From Micractinium sp. NFX-FRZ (taxonomy: Eukaryota; Chlorophyta; Trebouxiophyceae; Chlorellales; Chlorellaceae): a stretch of DNA of 64,000 nucleotides. Each line of letters starts with the position of its first letter. The stretch's first letter is position 1. A program made the position numbers and the translations under genes. Positions 45,723-56,966 of this stretch are shown here, piece by piece. Below the pieces are notes generated by a model, which did not search any database, was not told where the DNA came from, and worked only from the letters and a program-made list of their open reading frames with translations. The stretch is from positions 1 through 64,000 of the forward strand of contig JAPTJF010000063.1 of NCBI GenBank assembly GCA_029339195.1. The letters run 5' to 3'.

Positions 45723-46196
45723 TCACCTGAAAACATACAGCACGATGGCAAGGACCGCCAGCAGACTGAACATCGTCCAAGGTCTGCCTGTGAAGGCAAA
45801 GTAGACAGCAGCGACAATCAGGAAGCCACCAAGCGCCAGCCTGATTTCGTCCGCCTCCTTACGCAGCACATCGGCGTCCTGCGTGGCGTGCTGTGGTGCG
45901 TCACGGTTGGCTGCGCCCGCGTCTGGCGCGGCAGGAGCGGGCGGCGCAGCAGCCGGCGGCGCCAGCGTGCGCCGCAGGCCGTCGCGGCGCCGCCCAAGCA
46001 GCAGGAGGCCTGCAAGAGAGGGCAAACACGAGGTCGGGAGCCTGCTTTGGCCGAGGGCACACCCAAAGTCCGGTTGACATGGAGCCAGCTTCTAGCTAGC
46101 GGTGCAGACCGCACCTGTGTTGCCGCGGTCGGTCGGTCGGGCCAGGCCCGCAACTGGGCGCACAGGGCTGGTGCCCAGCATCACGAAGACCGCCAT
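45723..46196 (-). CDS. Small two-membrane-segment protein, copy A
   Basis: Function unknown. Two exons in phase: 46196-46115 and 46009-45723; 122 aa. The N-terminus (MAVFVMLGTSPVRPVAGLAR) looks like an organelle transit peptide. A Pro/Ala-rich linker follows, then a charged helix (VLRKEADEIRLAL) and two hydrophobic segments (GGFLIVAAVYFAF and MFSLLAVLAIVLYVF) at the C-terminus. The last codons read TTC-AGG-TGA, where AG|GTGAGG is itself a perfect donor. Splicing to the CTGCAG acceptor about 200 bp on also gives an immediate TGA, so the protein end is the same. A paralogue at 59174-59655 keeps the layout. It is divergent from the membrane gene at 46766. Confidence 0.65.
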
Positions 46197-46765
46197 GTCT
46201 CGGCTGTGGGCCAGGTAGTGTGGGTGGCAGCGTGCTCAGGCTCGGGTGACTGTGGTGCAGGTCTAAGAAAACGGCGGTGAAGGTGAAAAGGCGTACAGTC
46301 GGGCATTTTGTGCCAGGGTGGCGCGTCCAAGAAAGCCTCTCGAGAAAGCTGCAACGATACGCGTTTGTAAACCCCACCCCCGTGCTGTGAGATGTCGCAA
46401 GCCGAGTGATTGTGAGTAGCTAAACACCGCAACAGCGCCTTGACACGAGTACTCGGTCGGGCACTGAGTGGGCACTAAGTACCAACTGGTGACTGCAGCT
46501 CTTCAGCTTCTGCACCAGAGGTTGCCTACCGCAAGAGGTACGTGTGGCGGTAGCAGAGAGAGAGGCACACAGAAAGCGAAAGACAGAGAGAGACGTGCCT
46601 GTTGCGACGGCGTGCCGTGACGGCGGGGTGGCGGCTCCAGCGGGATTGTGCAAGGCCAGGCATGCACGCGGCTTGCAGCCGACGCCCAAACAAAGGCAGA
46701 TGTATCTTTGAAATAATCGGCAGCATGCCCAACCTCACCTGTCTGCAGCACATTGCGGCCCCGGT
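46197..46765. promoter_or_regulatory. Divergent promoter of the membrane-protein pair, copy A
   Basis: 569 bp between opposite start codons, matched in copy B by 59656-60216. Conservation between copies is patchy. GA-rich stretches (GAGAGAGAGAGCC type) near 46550 and 60015 are shared. Confidence 0.4.
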
Positions 46766-48124
46766 ATGCTGACCTGCACAGTCAACCCAGCCGCAGCGGC
46801 AGGCACCGGTCTGCCCGCCGGGCGCGCCCGCCGCCGCGCTGAGCGCCTGCAACAGGGTGAGTGGCTTAGCAGTATTGTCTGTCCCTACGCGTTTGCTGCT
46901 CAGTCGCCCTCACTACCACATCACACCCAGTCTGCGACCCCGTTCAAATCAGAATAACTCCTGCCCCAACCCTGGCTGCAGGCGTGCCACGGAAACCCAA
47001 CCCAACCCAACCCAACGGCAGCCGTTGGCAACTCGTGCCCTGCCGCCAGCTTGCGGTGGCTGCTGGTGGCACCCCTGCCGAGGGTCCAAATCCAGTTCCT
47101 GGCCAGCTGGAAGCTGGCATGGGCAGCGGCATGGGCAGCGGCAGCGGTGGGGCCAGCCCTGAGCAGCAGGCGTCCATGCATGCGGTGCTGCGGGCACTGC
47201 TGACTGCCCTGTTCAAGGCAGTGGTGGCGCCGCTGCTACTCATGGGTGTGCTGTTGAAGTGGCTGCCAGCTGGGCGGCTAGGGATCACCGTGGGAGGTGC
47301 AGCCATGCTGGTGAGCTCCCTGAGGGAGGGCTGCAGGCCGCTCATGGCAGCATGGCAGCAGGCCGCTGTGGCGATGGAGGCACGCGTGAAGATCCAGCTT
47401 ATCGGGGCTGGATTTTCAACAATGTTTATCCCAGATGGCATGATGGAAATTTACGACACGCGATTCGCCCAGGTGAGTTGATGCCAGCCCGCTGACAGTC
47501 GGCTGGCTGCTGGAAGCCTTCCCTGAGGGTGGCGGTAGCTGGGGGAAGGAACATGAAGTGTAAGTCAATGGCGGCGGAACGCATATTGGTGCAGGCCACC
47601 ATTGCAGGCCAGCATTGATGTAGCATTCAACGTGGCCTGCGGCCACCAGCTTGTAGCAGCGGTCAATGCTCTGAGCATGCTGCCTGTTTGCCTCCATGCC
47701 TCCCACCTGCCAACACTTCCGCACAAGTAATCGTCCCATCCTGCCTGCCCCTCCCCCCACTCCACAGGATCCTGGCAGGCTGGCGGCAGAAGTGGCCGAG
47801 AAGCGCACTGACTACATCCATCAGGTGGTCTTCATCTGTTGGCAGGCTTTCCTTTGGGTAAATGTCATTCTGCTCAGGGAGCCGCTGCGTTTTATTTTCG
47901 AAGCAGCAGTCACCGCTGGCCTGCTTGCAACAACTGAGCCACCGGGGTGGGTGACACTGCTGGGCTCAAGGGTCATAGATGGTCTAGTAGGTGGGCTGTT
48001 CCTCACAGAACTGGGCTATGTGTTCCACAAAAAGCGTATTTATGACGAGTTGGCAACCTACCAGCAGCAGCGAGGCGCCAGCATCAGCACCCAGAGCAGC
48101 AGCAGCAGCGCCATTGGCGGCTAG
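46766..48124 (+). CDS. Multi-span membrane protein, organelle-targeted, copy A
   Basis: Function unknown. Three exons in phase: 46766-46856, 46982-47472 and 47768-48124; 312 aa. The first 70 residues are basic, Ala/Pro/Gly-rich and lack acids, like a chloroplast transit peptide, followed by a Gly-Ser spacer. Hydrophobic segments: AVVAPLLLMGVLLKWLP, ITVGGAAMLVSSL, FICWQAFLWVNVILL, FEAAVTAGLLATT and VIDGLVGGLFLTELGYVF, so about four or five spans. Conserved with copy B: GAGFSTMFIPDGMMEIYD-type linker, KRTDYIHQVVF, and the tail DELATYQQQRGASISTQSSS. It forms a divergent pair with the 122-aa gene. The pair is duplicated together, which suggests a shared pathway, though the duplication alone could explain it. 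Confidence 0.75.
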
Positions 48125-48235
48125 CGCTTTCCCTTGATACCTGCGTTGTGTGGCCCCCCGTCACCTGCCTCTCTTTTCATTACCGCTGGCACTTCCCGGG
48201 CATTTTGTGTATCCCGGCCACTTTGTGTGTAGCTT

Positions 48236-48650
48236 GCACGTGGTTTTCTTTGGCCCAAGAACCCATCTTTCTCCCCCACACAAGACTGCTTCATCTGCTC
48301 CCCTTCTTCCTCCCACCATCCAACGGTCCCTGCTCTGCTTGCACGTGTTTTTATTTGGCACAAGAACCCATCTTTCTCCCCCCCAGAAGACTGCTTCATC
48401 TGCTCCCCCTCTTCCCTCCGTCATCCAACGGTCCCTGCTCTGCTCCAGCGGCAGCCAGCGGAACGCCTGCTGGCCGGTGGCGCCTGACGCTCTGCCCGCC
48501 GCTGTTCCTCAAAGGTGTATCCCAGCCACTTTGTGTGTAGTTTGCACATGGTTTTCTTTGGCCCAAGAACCCATCCTTCTCCCCCACCCCCACCAAAGAC
48601 TGCTTGATCTGCTCCCCCTCTTCCCCCCGCCATCCAACGGTCCCTGCTCT
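48236..48650. repeat. Tandem repeat of about 105 bp downstream of a membrane gene
   Basis: Units begin GCACGTGGTTTTCTTTGGCC, then CAAGAACCCATCTTTCTCCC and GACTGCTTCATCTGCTCCCC, and end with CCATCCAACGGTCCCTGCTC. Copies start near 48236, 48338 and 48543. Copy B has a shorter set at about 61710-61885. Confidence 0.7.
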
Positions 48651-48844
48651 CAAAGGCTCCGTGTGGGGGGATGTGACAACTTGTAAATACTGGCTGCCCA
48701 GATTAATGCCAGACACGCAGGCGGGGAGGCAATACATGCAGCTCTCACATTCCACTGAACAGTCGTCGAACAAGTTGAAACAGCCAACGGCTGGGCGTTG
48801 CTGGGCACGCCCTTAGGGAGTGTCCGAGGCGCATGCTGTGGTTG

Positions 48845-51640
48845 TGCAGCGCAGAACATGGTTGAGCTTACACCGCTGCCGGACCTCATCTGGCGCCCTT
48901 GGGAGCTCGATCTCCAGACGGGCCGCCCGCAGCGCCTGCCACGCCTGGGCGGCCTCCCCCTTGAGTCTTCGCCTTCAGCTCTGGCCTGCACACTAGGGCA
49001 GCAGCAGGGCGGCGGTTGTGGTGAGGGATACAGATGACGTTAGTTGGGGGCGGCCATGCTGGGTGGAGCGGCCAGCACCGGCGGTCCGGACCATTCAATG
49101 CAGGAAGTGCGCTCCTGAATTCAGTCACCCGCGTGGCCGTGTGCCTGTGAGCCAGAGCCTCACAACCACAAGAACCCTGCTGCCACACCACCGCCCCGAG
49201 CTTACCACAGGAAAGCGCACCCCAGGGCAGGCAGGCCCTCCAGCTCGAGCATCAGCGGGGCCAGCCAGGTGCCCGCCCCACGGCGCACTTTCGCTTCATC
49301 TCGCTTGGGCATTGCCAGCTCCAGGTCTTGCAGTTGTGCCAGGTCAGCAAGCGCGGGCCGCCGCTCCCACTGCGCCGCCCCGCGCAGCGCGGGCTAGGAA
49401 ACAACCAGGTGGGTGAGCTGGCAGCGCCAGGCGCCAGGTGCAGCCCCACTGCCGGCAGCCCCACAGATCTTGCTGGCGCTCGCTGAGCTGGCACATCAGC
49501 AGTCCGCTGCCATGTCAGCAGTCTGCACGTGGTTGGCCTCGCTCAGCTGCAGGTGGGTCAGCTGGGTCAAGCTGTCAATGGGGTGCAGGCCGAAGAGCAG
49601 CGAAGCATGGGGGTGCAGCGAGCGCAGCCGCCGAGGGGCGATAAGGAAGGCGGGTGGGCGCAGGAGGTCGGAGGCTCGCAGTTTTAAGTGTGTCAGCTGC
49701 AGAGAGAAACGCACACGGGCAGGGCCAGGTTGACTAGGCACCAATGTTCACAGCGGACACGCCGCAGCTGCAAGGAGTGCCAGCTGCAGGGAAGCTGAGG
49801 AGGCAGCACGAGCAGGGGCAGATTTGCCATCGTCAGTTTTGGTGACCACGGGCCAGAGCGCAAGGTGAGGTTGGGCAGCCCAAACACAACGAGGCACAGC
49901 GCACGTGTCGCCGTGCAGCGGCGCAGCGAGATCACCAAGGGAGATTGATAGGGCTTGCTCCTTGCCAGTGCACCTTCCCTCCCGGGGCTTTCCTCCCAAA
50001 ACAGCACCGTGCCCGCACCCCTAACCTGCGTCAGATGCCGCAGTAGAGCACCAGCGTCTCAGCCTCCCTCCCCCTTCTCAACAGCCTGCTGCAGGAGGGC
50101 GGCTCTCTCCAGGACCGACAGGCGGGAGACCTGCAGGGGCGAGAGGGGGAAGCATGGGTGCCGGGGCAAAGGGGCGGAACAACAGCCTGCCTGGACGCGG
50201 GCAGAGCAGTTGCCAAGGCCAGGAGGCAAGATGCTGGCCGCCGTGTGAGGCAGGTGCACACACCGGTACAGGCGCAGGTGCACACACAGGTGCACAGGCA
50301 GGTGCAGGCGGGCTGGCAGGTAGGCAGGCAGGCGGGCAGGCAAGCCGACAGATACGTGTATGCAGGGAAGCCACGCAGGTGTGGGGTGCGCAGTTGTGTG
50401 GGCAGTGCGGAGCCGTCGTGCAGCCAGGCTTGGTTAAGGCGAGATGCAGAGCCCAACTCGAGCTGCAGCACCGTCAGGCTGGCTTGGCCAGCGAGAGCCG
50501 TGGTGATGCTTGAAGCGGCCTGGCAGCCAGCTTCCAGCCAGACATGCGGCAGGCCGGTGCTCTCGGAGAGGGTCTGCTGTGGCTGCGAAGCAGGCGCCAG
50601 GCGGCAGCACCCACCGCCGGCAGCACCACGTGGTTGGGCACGCTCAGCTGCAGGTGGGTCGGCTGGGCCAAGCAGCCAACCGGGCACAGGCCGGAGAGCA
50701 GCGGTGAGTGGAGCTGCAGCGAGCGCAGCCGGCGCTGTGCGGCAGTGAAGGCGGGCGAGCACGCGCCGCCTTCACGGCTGCACGCGCGGGGACGGGTGTT
50801 TGTTTACGATTTGCTCCTCGGGGTGCACGCCTGCACCTACAAGGAGTGCCGCCTGCAGGGGGGCCCAAGAGCGCAGTGGGTGGCACGGGGCCAGCAAGCT
50901 GGCCATGGTTGGCTTTGCACGCACACGGGTCAGAGCACACGAGTCGGAGTCAAAGGTGAAGTTGGGCAGCCCACACGCAGCGTGGCACAGCAGGCACACC
51001 GGGTGCAGCGGTGCTGCAACACAAGCGGCACTGCTGCTGTGCCGTGCTGCAGCACGTGCCGCCCAGCAGCGGTGCAGCGCATGGAAGTTTGCGGAGAGTG
51101 CTCGGGCTTGCTCCTTAACAATGCACGCCTCCCTCCCGAGAAGTCCACCCCAAAACAGCACACTGCCCGCTCCCCTAACTCCCTGACACTGACCTGCGTC
51201 AGGTGCCGCAGCGCTGCCACTGCCTCTGCCTCCTCCCCTTCATCAAATTGAGGAGCAGCCCTTGAGGAGCAGCCCTGTTGTACAGGGCTGCTGCAGGAGG
51301 GCGCGTTGCATGCAGTGCCAGGCTCTCCAGCACCCACAGGCAGGAGAAACACAGAGGGGAACAGCATGGGAGCAGAGGGGCGGAGCGGCAGTCTGCCTGG
51401 ATGCGGGCAGAGCACGGGCCAAGGCCGGGCGGCAATAAGGTGGCCATCTTGTGAGGCAGGTGCAGGCGGGGCGAGGCTGACGTGTAGGCAGGCTGATGAG
51501 CTGGCTGGCTGGCAGGCAGGCGTGTGGCAGATTGAGGTCGCGTGGCGGGTGTGCAGGAGGTCAAGCTTGGGGAGGGGGTGGCGGCGGCGGCGGCGGGTGC
51601 AGCTAAGCAGCCGCAAAGGCTGCAGCCGTGCAATCCAGCC
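48845..51640 (-). pseudogene. LRR gene, copy A, probably decayed
   Basis: On the minus strand, leucine-rich repeat text is frequent: LTQLTHLQLSEANHV, LRSLHPHASLLFGLHPID, LPNLTLRSGPWSPKL and HLTQV. The protein would be an RNI-type LRR protein with unknown ligand. Blocks are repeated inside the copy: the RRLRSLQLH/LTHL unit appears near 49500-49700 and 50640-50740, and the end of an N-terminal exon (LRHLTQV) appears at 50030-50130 and 51200-51310. Relative to copy B there is a one-base length difference near 48963-48975 (10 versus 9 bases between shared CTTGAG and CAGCTCTGG). The LRR frame near 49510 meets a stop. No complete phase-consistent model could be built, hence pseudogene, with an active gene in several exons as the alternative. 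Confidence 0.45.
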
Positions 51641-52115
51641 GTGCAATGAGCCGCGCAGGGTTACACACCGCAGGTCTGCTCAGCAAACGTTGCGTGAGGA
51701 AGCTATTCGTTATGGTTCGCGCGTCTGACCGCGGGACGGGTGTCCTGGAGCCAGTTCTTGACAACAGAACATCTAGTACTTGGATACATCAGCGCAACGA
51801 ACGCCGACTGATGTGCTCCTCGCCATTGATGGCACCTTCTGCAAGCTAGAGCTTGCGTTCAGGACGTGAGCGCAAAACCTGCCGTGCGTTCGCATAGCTC
51901 GCGCTTCACGGGCTCCCGCAAGCTTTGATCAGGGCGTAGGGACCCACCGCAGCCCATGCGGCTCGCGGGGGGCAGGTAACCAGGGCTACCTCTTCTGCCG
52001 CCGCCGCCGCCGGCATCACGTGCCGCTGCCGCCGCCACTGCCGCCGCTCAACGCTAGCTTTCCCCAGCATGTGGCATGTTCACCGTCGACACAATTATGA
52101 CCCGTATGACAGTAG

Positions 52116-55100
52116 ATGGTGAAGGTGGTGAAGAAACGAGGTTGGGCTGCGCATCAAGTGCACCTGCTTGTGCTCCTGGCCGCCTCTGCTGTGCTGCCGG
52201 CGCCTGCCGCTGCAGCACCACATGCAGCGGCTGCAGGCGATGGCGCAAAAGGCGGCAGGTGCGAGCCGCCATCACGTGCATCTGGAGGTCATCACATGAC
52301 GTGGCTGCATGTCTGCTGCTGGGACCCCGTGCCTTCCTCTGCCCATGCACCCACCCCGCTTCTGCCGTCCGCCTGCAGGCGCTCTCTGGCCGGGTCAGGC
52401 GTCAGCTGTGCCATTGTGAACGGCAGGGACGCCGTGAAACTCAGGTGGGCTGCCTGGGCTGCCTGGGAGCGGGGCGCGGAGGTACAGCCCCCCACAGATC
52501 TGGCACTGGCGCGGCCTGTGCCGCGCCCTGCAGCCCGGCCAGCCAACAGCAAGCCCGCCCACGCCAGCCAGCGATGCGCGCACGCACCTGCGACGCTCCC
52601 ACATGCACACCCACACATACACACACACATGGCATGCGTGCACAGAGCATGCACACATTCATGCACCTGCCCACAGGTCACCGCAATCACTTGCATGCAC
52701 ACACGTGGGTGGCTGCAGGTATCCGTGGATGGCCAGCCTGCGCCTGGACCGCACCACCCAAGGCCAGGCACAGCCGCACTTGTGTGGCGGCAGGTGAGGC
52801 TGCCGGCAAGGCCTTGAAAGCAGGCAGGCCGCTCGCTGTGGCGGGGTCATGCCCCAGAGCACCTGCCATGCATGCCTGCAATGCACTGCGGAGGGCGTGC
52901 CGGCTGCTGTCCACCGTCTCTAACGGCCTGTCACCCTCCGCACCTCCCCGCAGCCTCATCGCCCCCAGCGTCATCCTGACAGCCGCACACGTGAGCCCTG
53001 CAACACCCAGCAGCCTTGCCTTGCCGCCGTACACAAACCTTTGCACCTGGCCTGCCCCACTGTTGCCGCCGATGCTGCTGTTTGCACGCGCCACCTGCCA
53101 CCTAGGCAGTGCGCCTGCCCACCCTGCCCGCCCCCCCCGCCCCTCCCGCGCGTGATCCCCATGTTTCAACTTTGCAGTGCTTCTTTGAGAACGCCCCGCC
53201 CGCCTCGCTGGTTGACAGCGACCAAGCCGTGTTCCCAAAGGTGCGTTCATGTGCCTGGCTGCCCTGCCGCAGCCACTCTTGGGGCTTCGGTGCCGCTCTC
53301 ATAGCTAGCGTAGCTAGCATATACCAGCACACCCGCACAGCCCACCTGCCGCACTGCTGCTGCACCACACCACACAACAGGCACTCCCTCCAACACCGAC
53401 CCCGCTGCACCATTCGCATGAGTCACACCCGCAGGTGCGCATCGCCGCGTACGAAGCAGAGGACTGCCCCCCAGGGCAGCGCTGCAGGGCGTACGAGGAG
53501 CGGCAGGGGGTGGCGACGGTGGTGCACCGCGGCTATGTGCCGGGCACCTCGGACAACAGCAACGACATCGCCCTTGTGTTCCTGGACAGGCCGTCCACCA
53601 AGACGCCCATCAGGCTGCCATCGGGTGCGCCTTGGGGGGAAGTTGGGTGTGCACATGCAGCCTGAGGACTGGGAGAGCATTTGAGGAAAGTGGTGGGCGG
53701 GTGCAGCCGAGGGGTGGCAGGGCGGCTGCCTGGGTTGAGCTGGATGAGCTTGCCAGGGGCGCTTGCACGGCTGCACGGCGCACCAGTCACAGCCTGGCAC
53801 ACTGCCCGAAGTGAAGGTGCCGCCTCCGGGGGAGCTGGCTGGGCTCCCCAGGTGCGCCCCCGCCTGCCCGACCCTGCCACTCCCCTTGCCTGCGCCTGCG
53901 CCTGTGCAGCGTCTGACGTCTTCCCGCCGGCTGGCAGCTGGCTGACTTCCCTGGGGTGGGGAGACTTGAGCTTTGGAGGGCCAACGGCCGCCGTGCTCCA
54001 AGAGGTCAGCTGCTGCCGCCTGCTGCTTGCTCCTCCACACCACCCTCTTGTTTGTGTCTGTTGGTGCTGGGCTGGAGCTCCACCCTGCGTGGGGCTCCCA
54101 ACAGCTGCTTGCCTGTGCATGTCAGCTTCGCCACAAGCGTGCAGCGTTGCAGGCGTGCGTGCGTTGATGGCCAGGCCAGGGCTGCCTTGTGCGCACCAAT
54201 GCATGCATGCGCTCGGGTGCCCCCTCCCTGCTGGCGTTGCCCGCTTGGCAGCTGCCCGCCTGGCAGGTGCCGCCTGGCGCGGCCTTGGCAGGTCATCTGG
54301 TTGCCCATGCACGCGCCGGGTGGGCACACTTGCAGGCAGCGCTACACACCTTTGCATCTGTACATCCCAAGACCCTCTGCACCGCCTGCTCCGCAGGTTG
54401 AGCTTGACCTGATCGCCCAGGCGCGGTGCGCCGCCTACTTTGCGGGCACAGATTCTGTGTACAACGCTGGGACCATGGTGTGCGCAGGTGAGCGGCGCAA
54501 GCACGCAAGCCCTAGCGGTGGCGTGAGCAATAGTCGGTGTGCACCCTGTGGGGATGCACGGAGCAGGTGCATGCATGCCCACAGGAAGCCAGCAGACGGG
54601 AGGCGGGCGGGCGCCCTGACTGTGGGCCAGGCGGGCGGGCGCAGCACTTAATGAGGCGCAGAAGTCCAAAACGACCAGTGTGCACACTTCAGCTAGGGCC
54701 TGCTGTCCCCACACACCGCTGCCGCTGCCGCTGCCGCTGCCACTGCTGCTGCCGTCCCGGCGAGAGGCAGCACAGTGGGCACGTGTCACTCTGGGCAAAC
54801 ACGCCCAGCTGTCTCCACACACACACACACACACTCTCTGCCGCCGCGCCTGGGCTGCAGGCACGCCCGCAGGCAGCGCGACGAGGGACACTTGCCAGGT
54901 GTGTATGCGCCGCCGCCTGAACTGAACTGGTCTTACATCCACAACCGCAGCAGCTGCTGCATCACCTGGCAGCTGTCCCACCGCTGATGCCATTGCCTTT
55001 GCTTGCAAGGCCACAGCCGGCCACACATCGCGTGTGCTGTCCACCCCAACTGAGCTGCCCCAGCGCCACCTGCCGCCTGGCTCCCTGGCCCGTGCAGGGC

Positions 55101-56773
55101 GACTCTGGCGGGCCGTTGTTTGATAAGAGCCCGGGGGGCGAGGCGGGGCAGGATGTTCTGTGGATCCTGGTCTCATCAGCAGCGCCAATAAGACGCCCGG
55201 TGAGAGAGCGCCCTGCCCTGCCTGCTGTGCAGCGCTCCGTGTTGCCATGTTGGCAGCCGTCGTGTTGCCCTGCCGTTGAACCAAGTGTGCAGCCATAGCT
55301 ACAGCCCGTGCTGCCTTGTGGCGGCGCAGGGTGCCTGGCAGGGCAGGTTGCACGGCGGGGAGTGCAGGCTGGGGGGCCGTGCCGAGGAGGCAGCCTTTTG
55401 ACTTTTGGGCAGGTGTAGTGCCTCCATGGGTGCACCTCATGCATCGGCGTGGCCCGCCTGCCCCGTGCTGTGTGCCTGCAGGCGTGTACACCAATGTGCA
55501 GCGCTTCCGCAGCTGGATCGACGGCACGGTCAAGGTGGGGTGTGGCCTTGGATGCACGGTGCGTCCCCAGTTGCTTGGGATCTGTTGGTGTTTGCAAGGG
55601 AAACTGGGGATGGCTTTCGAACACCACGAAGGTGTGGCAGGAGGAGGGACGCGCCAGGGGAGGCAGCCGAAGTTGCGGGGCGGCGGTGCCACGAGCTGCA
55701 CCATACCGACCCTGCGTCCGCACATCTGTGCCAAGCGCCGCTCCCAGAGGGGGCAGGCGCACCAGCGTAGGTGGCCGCCCTGCCCCGGGTGTGGAGCACA
55801 GCTCCTCTGCCTGCACTCGCTGCTGCTGCTGCTGCTGCTGTGTGTGTGCGCCAGCGCCTGACCCAGCCCCGTACTAATGCCTGCTGCTGCTGCTGTGTGC
55901 GCCAGCGCCTGATCCAGCCCCTCACTGCTGCCTGCTGCTGCTGCACGTGAGCAGGCGGTGCTGGGGCCAGCAGGCGTGCGCGTGCCGGTGCCGGCGCAGC
56001 CCTCCGGGGTGCCCCGCGCCTACCTGCGGCTCTCCCTGTCCTTCTTCGACAGCGTCTGCTTCAAGCAGAGAGGTGGGGCCGGCAAAGGGGGCTGGGCAGG
56101 GAGTGCCGCTGGGTCCCTGCAGCACACCGCAGGGAGCGGCAGCAGGGAAGGCATGGCCATAAAGCAGGCCGCATTTGCCCTCCCGCCTGGCGCGGCTGCA
56201 GGTCCGGGCAGGTGTTCAACCCGCCCCCAGGCTTTGCAGGCCACAGGCCTGGGGCGCAGGCGGAGCAGTGGGTGCTTGAGGCGACAGAAAGGGCCAACGA
56301 GGTCCGCATCCGGGTGAGGGCAGGGCTGGGGGCGGCTGGGTGGCTGCTGCAGAAGCCAGCGTGTGGGGGCTGCAGTCCAAGGCAGCCCGTTTCATGGTTT
56401 TGGTTGGCATTGCCTGAATCGCACTGGTTTGCTCGAGTGTCGACAACTGTCCCAAACCCGTCGCCCAGCGCCCCTGTGCATGCCGGTCTGGTGCCCTCCA
56501 TGCCTCCCGAGTAGGCGGCCTGTGTGCTCCTCCCGGCTGCCCCTTTCTGGGTCTCCAGTAAGCAGCGCCCGCACCCCTCCCTCGCCGCGTGTGCCCCCAT
56601 GTGTGCAGGTCGGCTCCCGCTTGGCTGACGGCCTATGCGGCGGCTACCTGTCAGCTGCCGACGGGTGGAGCGACACGGGAGTGGATGCGAGGGGGGGACC
56701 CCTCTGGCCCCTCTGTGTGACACACCCCCTGGCCCTCCGCCCCTATCTGTTCAGCCCCTGGGAAGCTTACTAG
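52116..56773 (+). CDS. Secreted trypsin-family serine protease (S1)
   Basis: Secreted chymotrypsin-fold protease. Exons 1-10 join in phase: 52116-52258, 52379-52444, 52719-52793, 52954-52990, 53178-53240, 53435-53624, 53910-54004, 54397-54487, 54861-54898, 55098-55199. The signal peptide is VHLLVLLAASAVLPAPAAAA. The activation site is CAIVNGRDA. The catalytic triad is seen as LTAAHC (His), SNDIALVFLDRP (Asp) and DTCQGDSGGPLF (Ser). LTSLGWGDLSFGGP is the usual GWG loop. The exon GVYTNVQRFRSWIDGTVK (55482-55534) is clearly family text, but it needs phase 1 whereas exon 10 ends in phase 0, and the usual Cys of the preceding strand is missing (LVSSAAPIRRP). A mini-exon or a frameshift is therefore likely. 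Further exons (55955-56072, about 56212-56311, about 56609 on) form a C-terminal extension ending FSPWEAY at the duplication junction. Confidence 0.8.
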
Positions 56774-56966
56774 CACCCACACCCCTTGCGTCCACGCACT
56801 GACACACACAAGTGATCACACACTACTGCCGGCCTGCTCCCCCGTCTGGTCAGCCTGGGGCGTCCCGCTGGGGGCCTTGCAGCTCTTGCACCTGCCCAAC
56901 GCTCACTTCCACACACACTCGATTCACCAGGCCTGCTATGTGCCCCCCTGCCCCACATGTGTGCAG

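Larger units (their letters stand above)
43336..51640. repeat. Segmental duplication, copy A
   Basis: Contains AsnRS exons 15-16, a divergent pair of small membrane-protein genes and an LRR region, in the same order and orientation as copy B at about 56755-63955. The offset is 13.40-13.47 kb. The left boundary is near TTGTTCAGCC at about 43337. Copy A has extra tandem LRR sequence (about 50-51.6 kb) not matched in the visible part of copy B. Confidence 0.85.

Noticed and set aside
53533..55734. 733-codon open frame on the minus strand, the longest in the window
   Set aside because: It lies opposite the trypsin-family exons, whose phases and catalytic motifs are clear. The frame is Arg/Ala/Pro-rich without motifs, as expected from GC-rich shadow coding.
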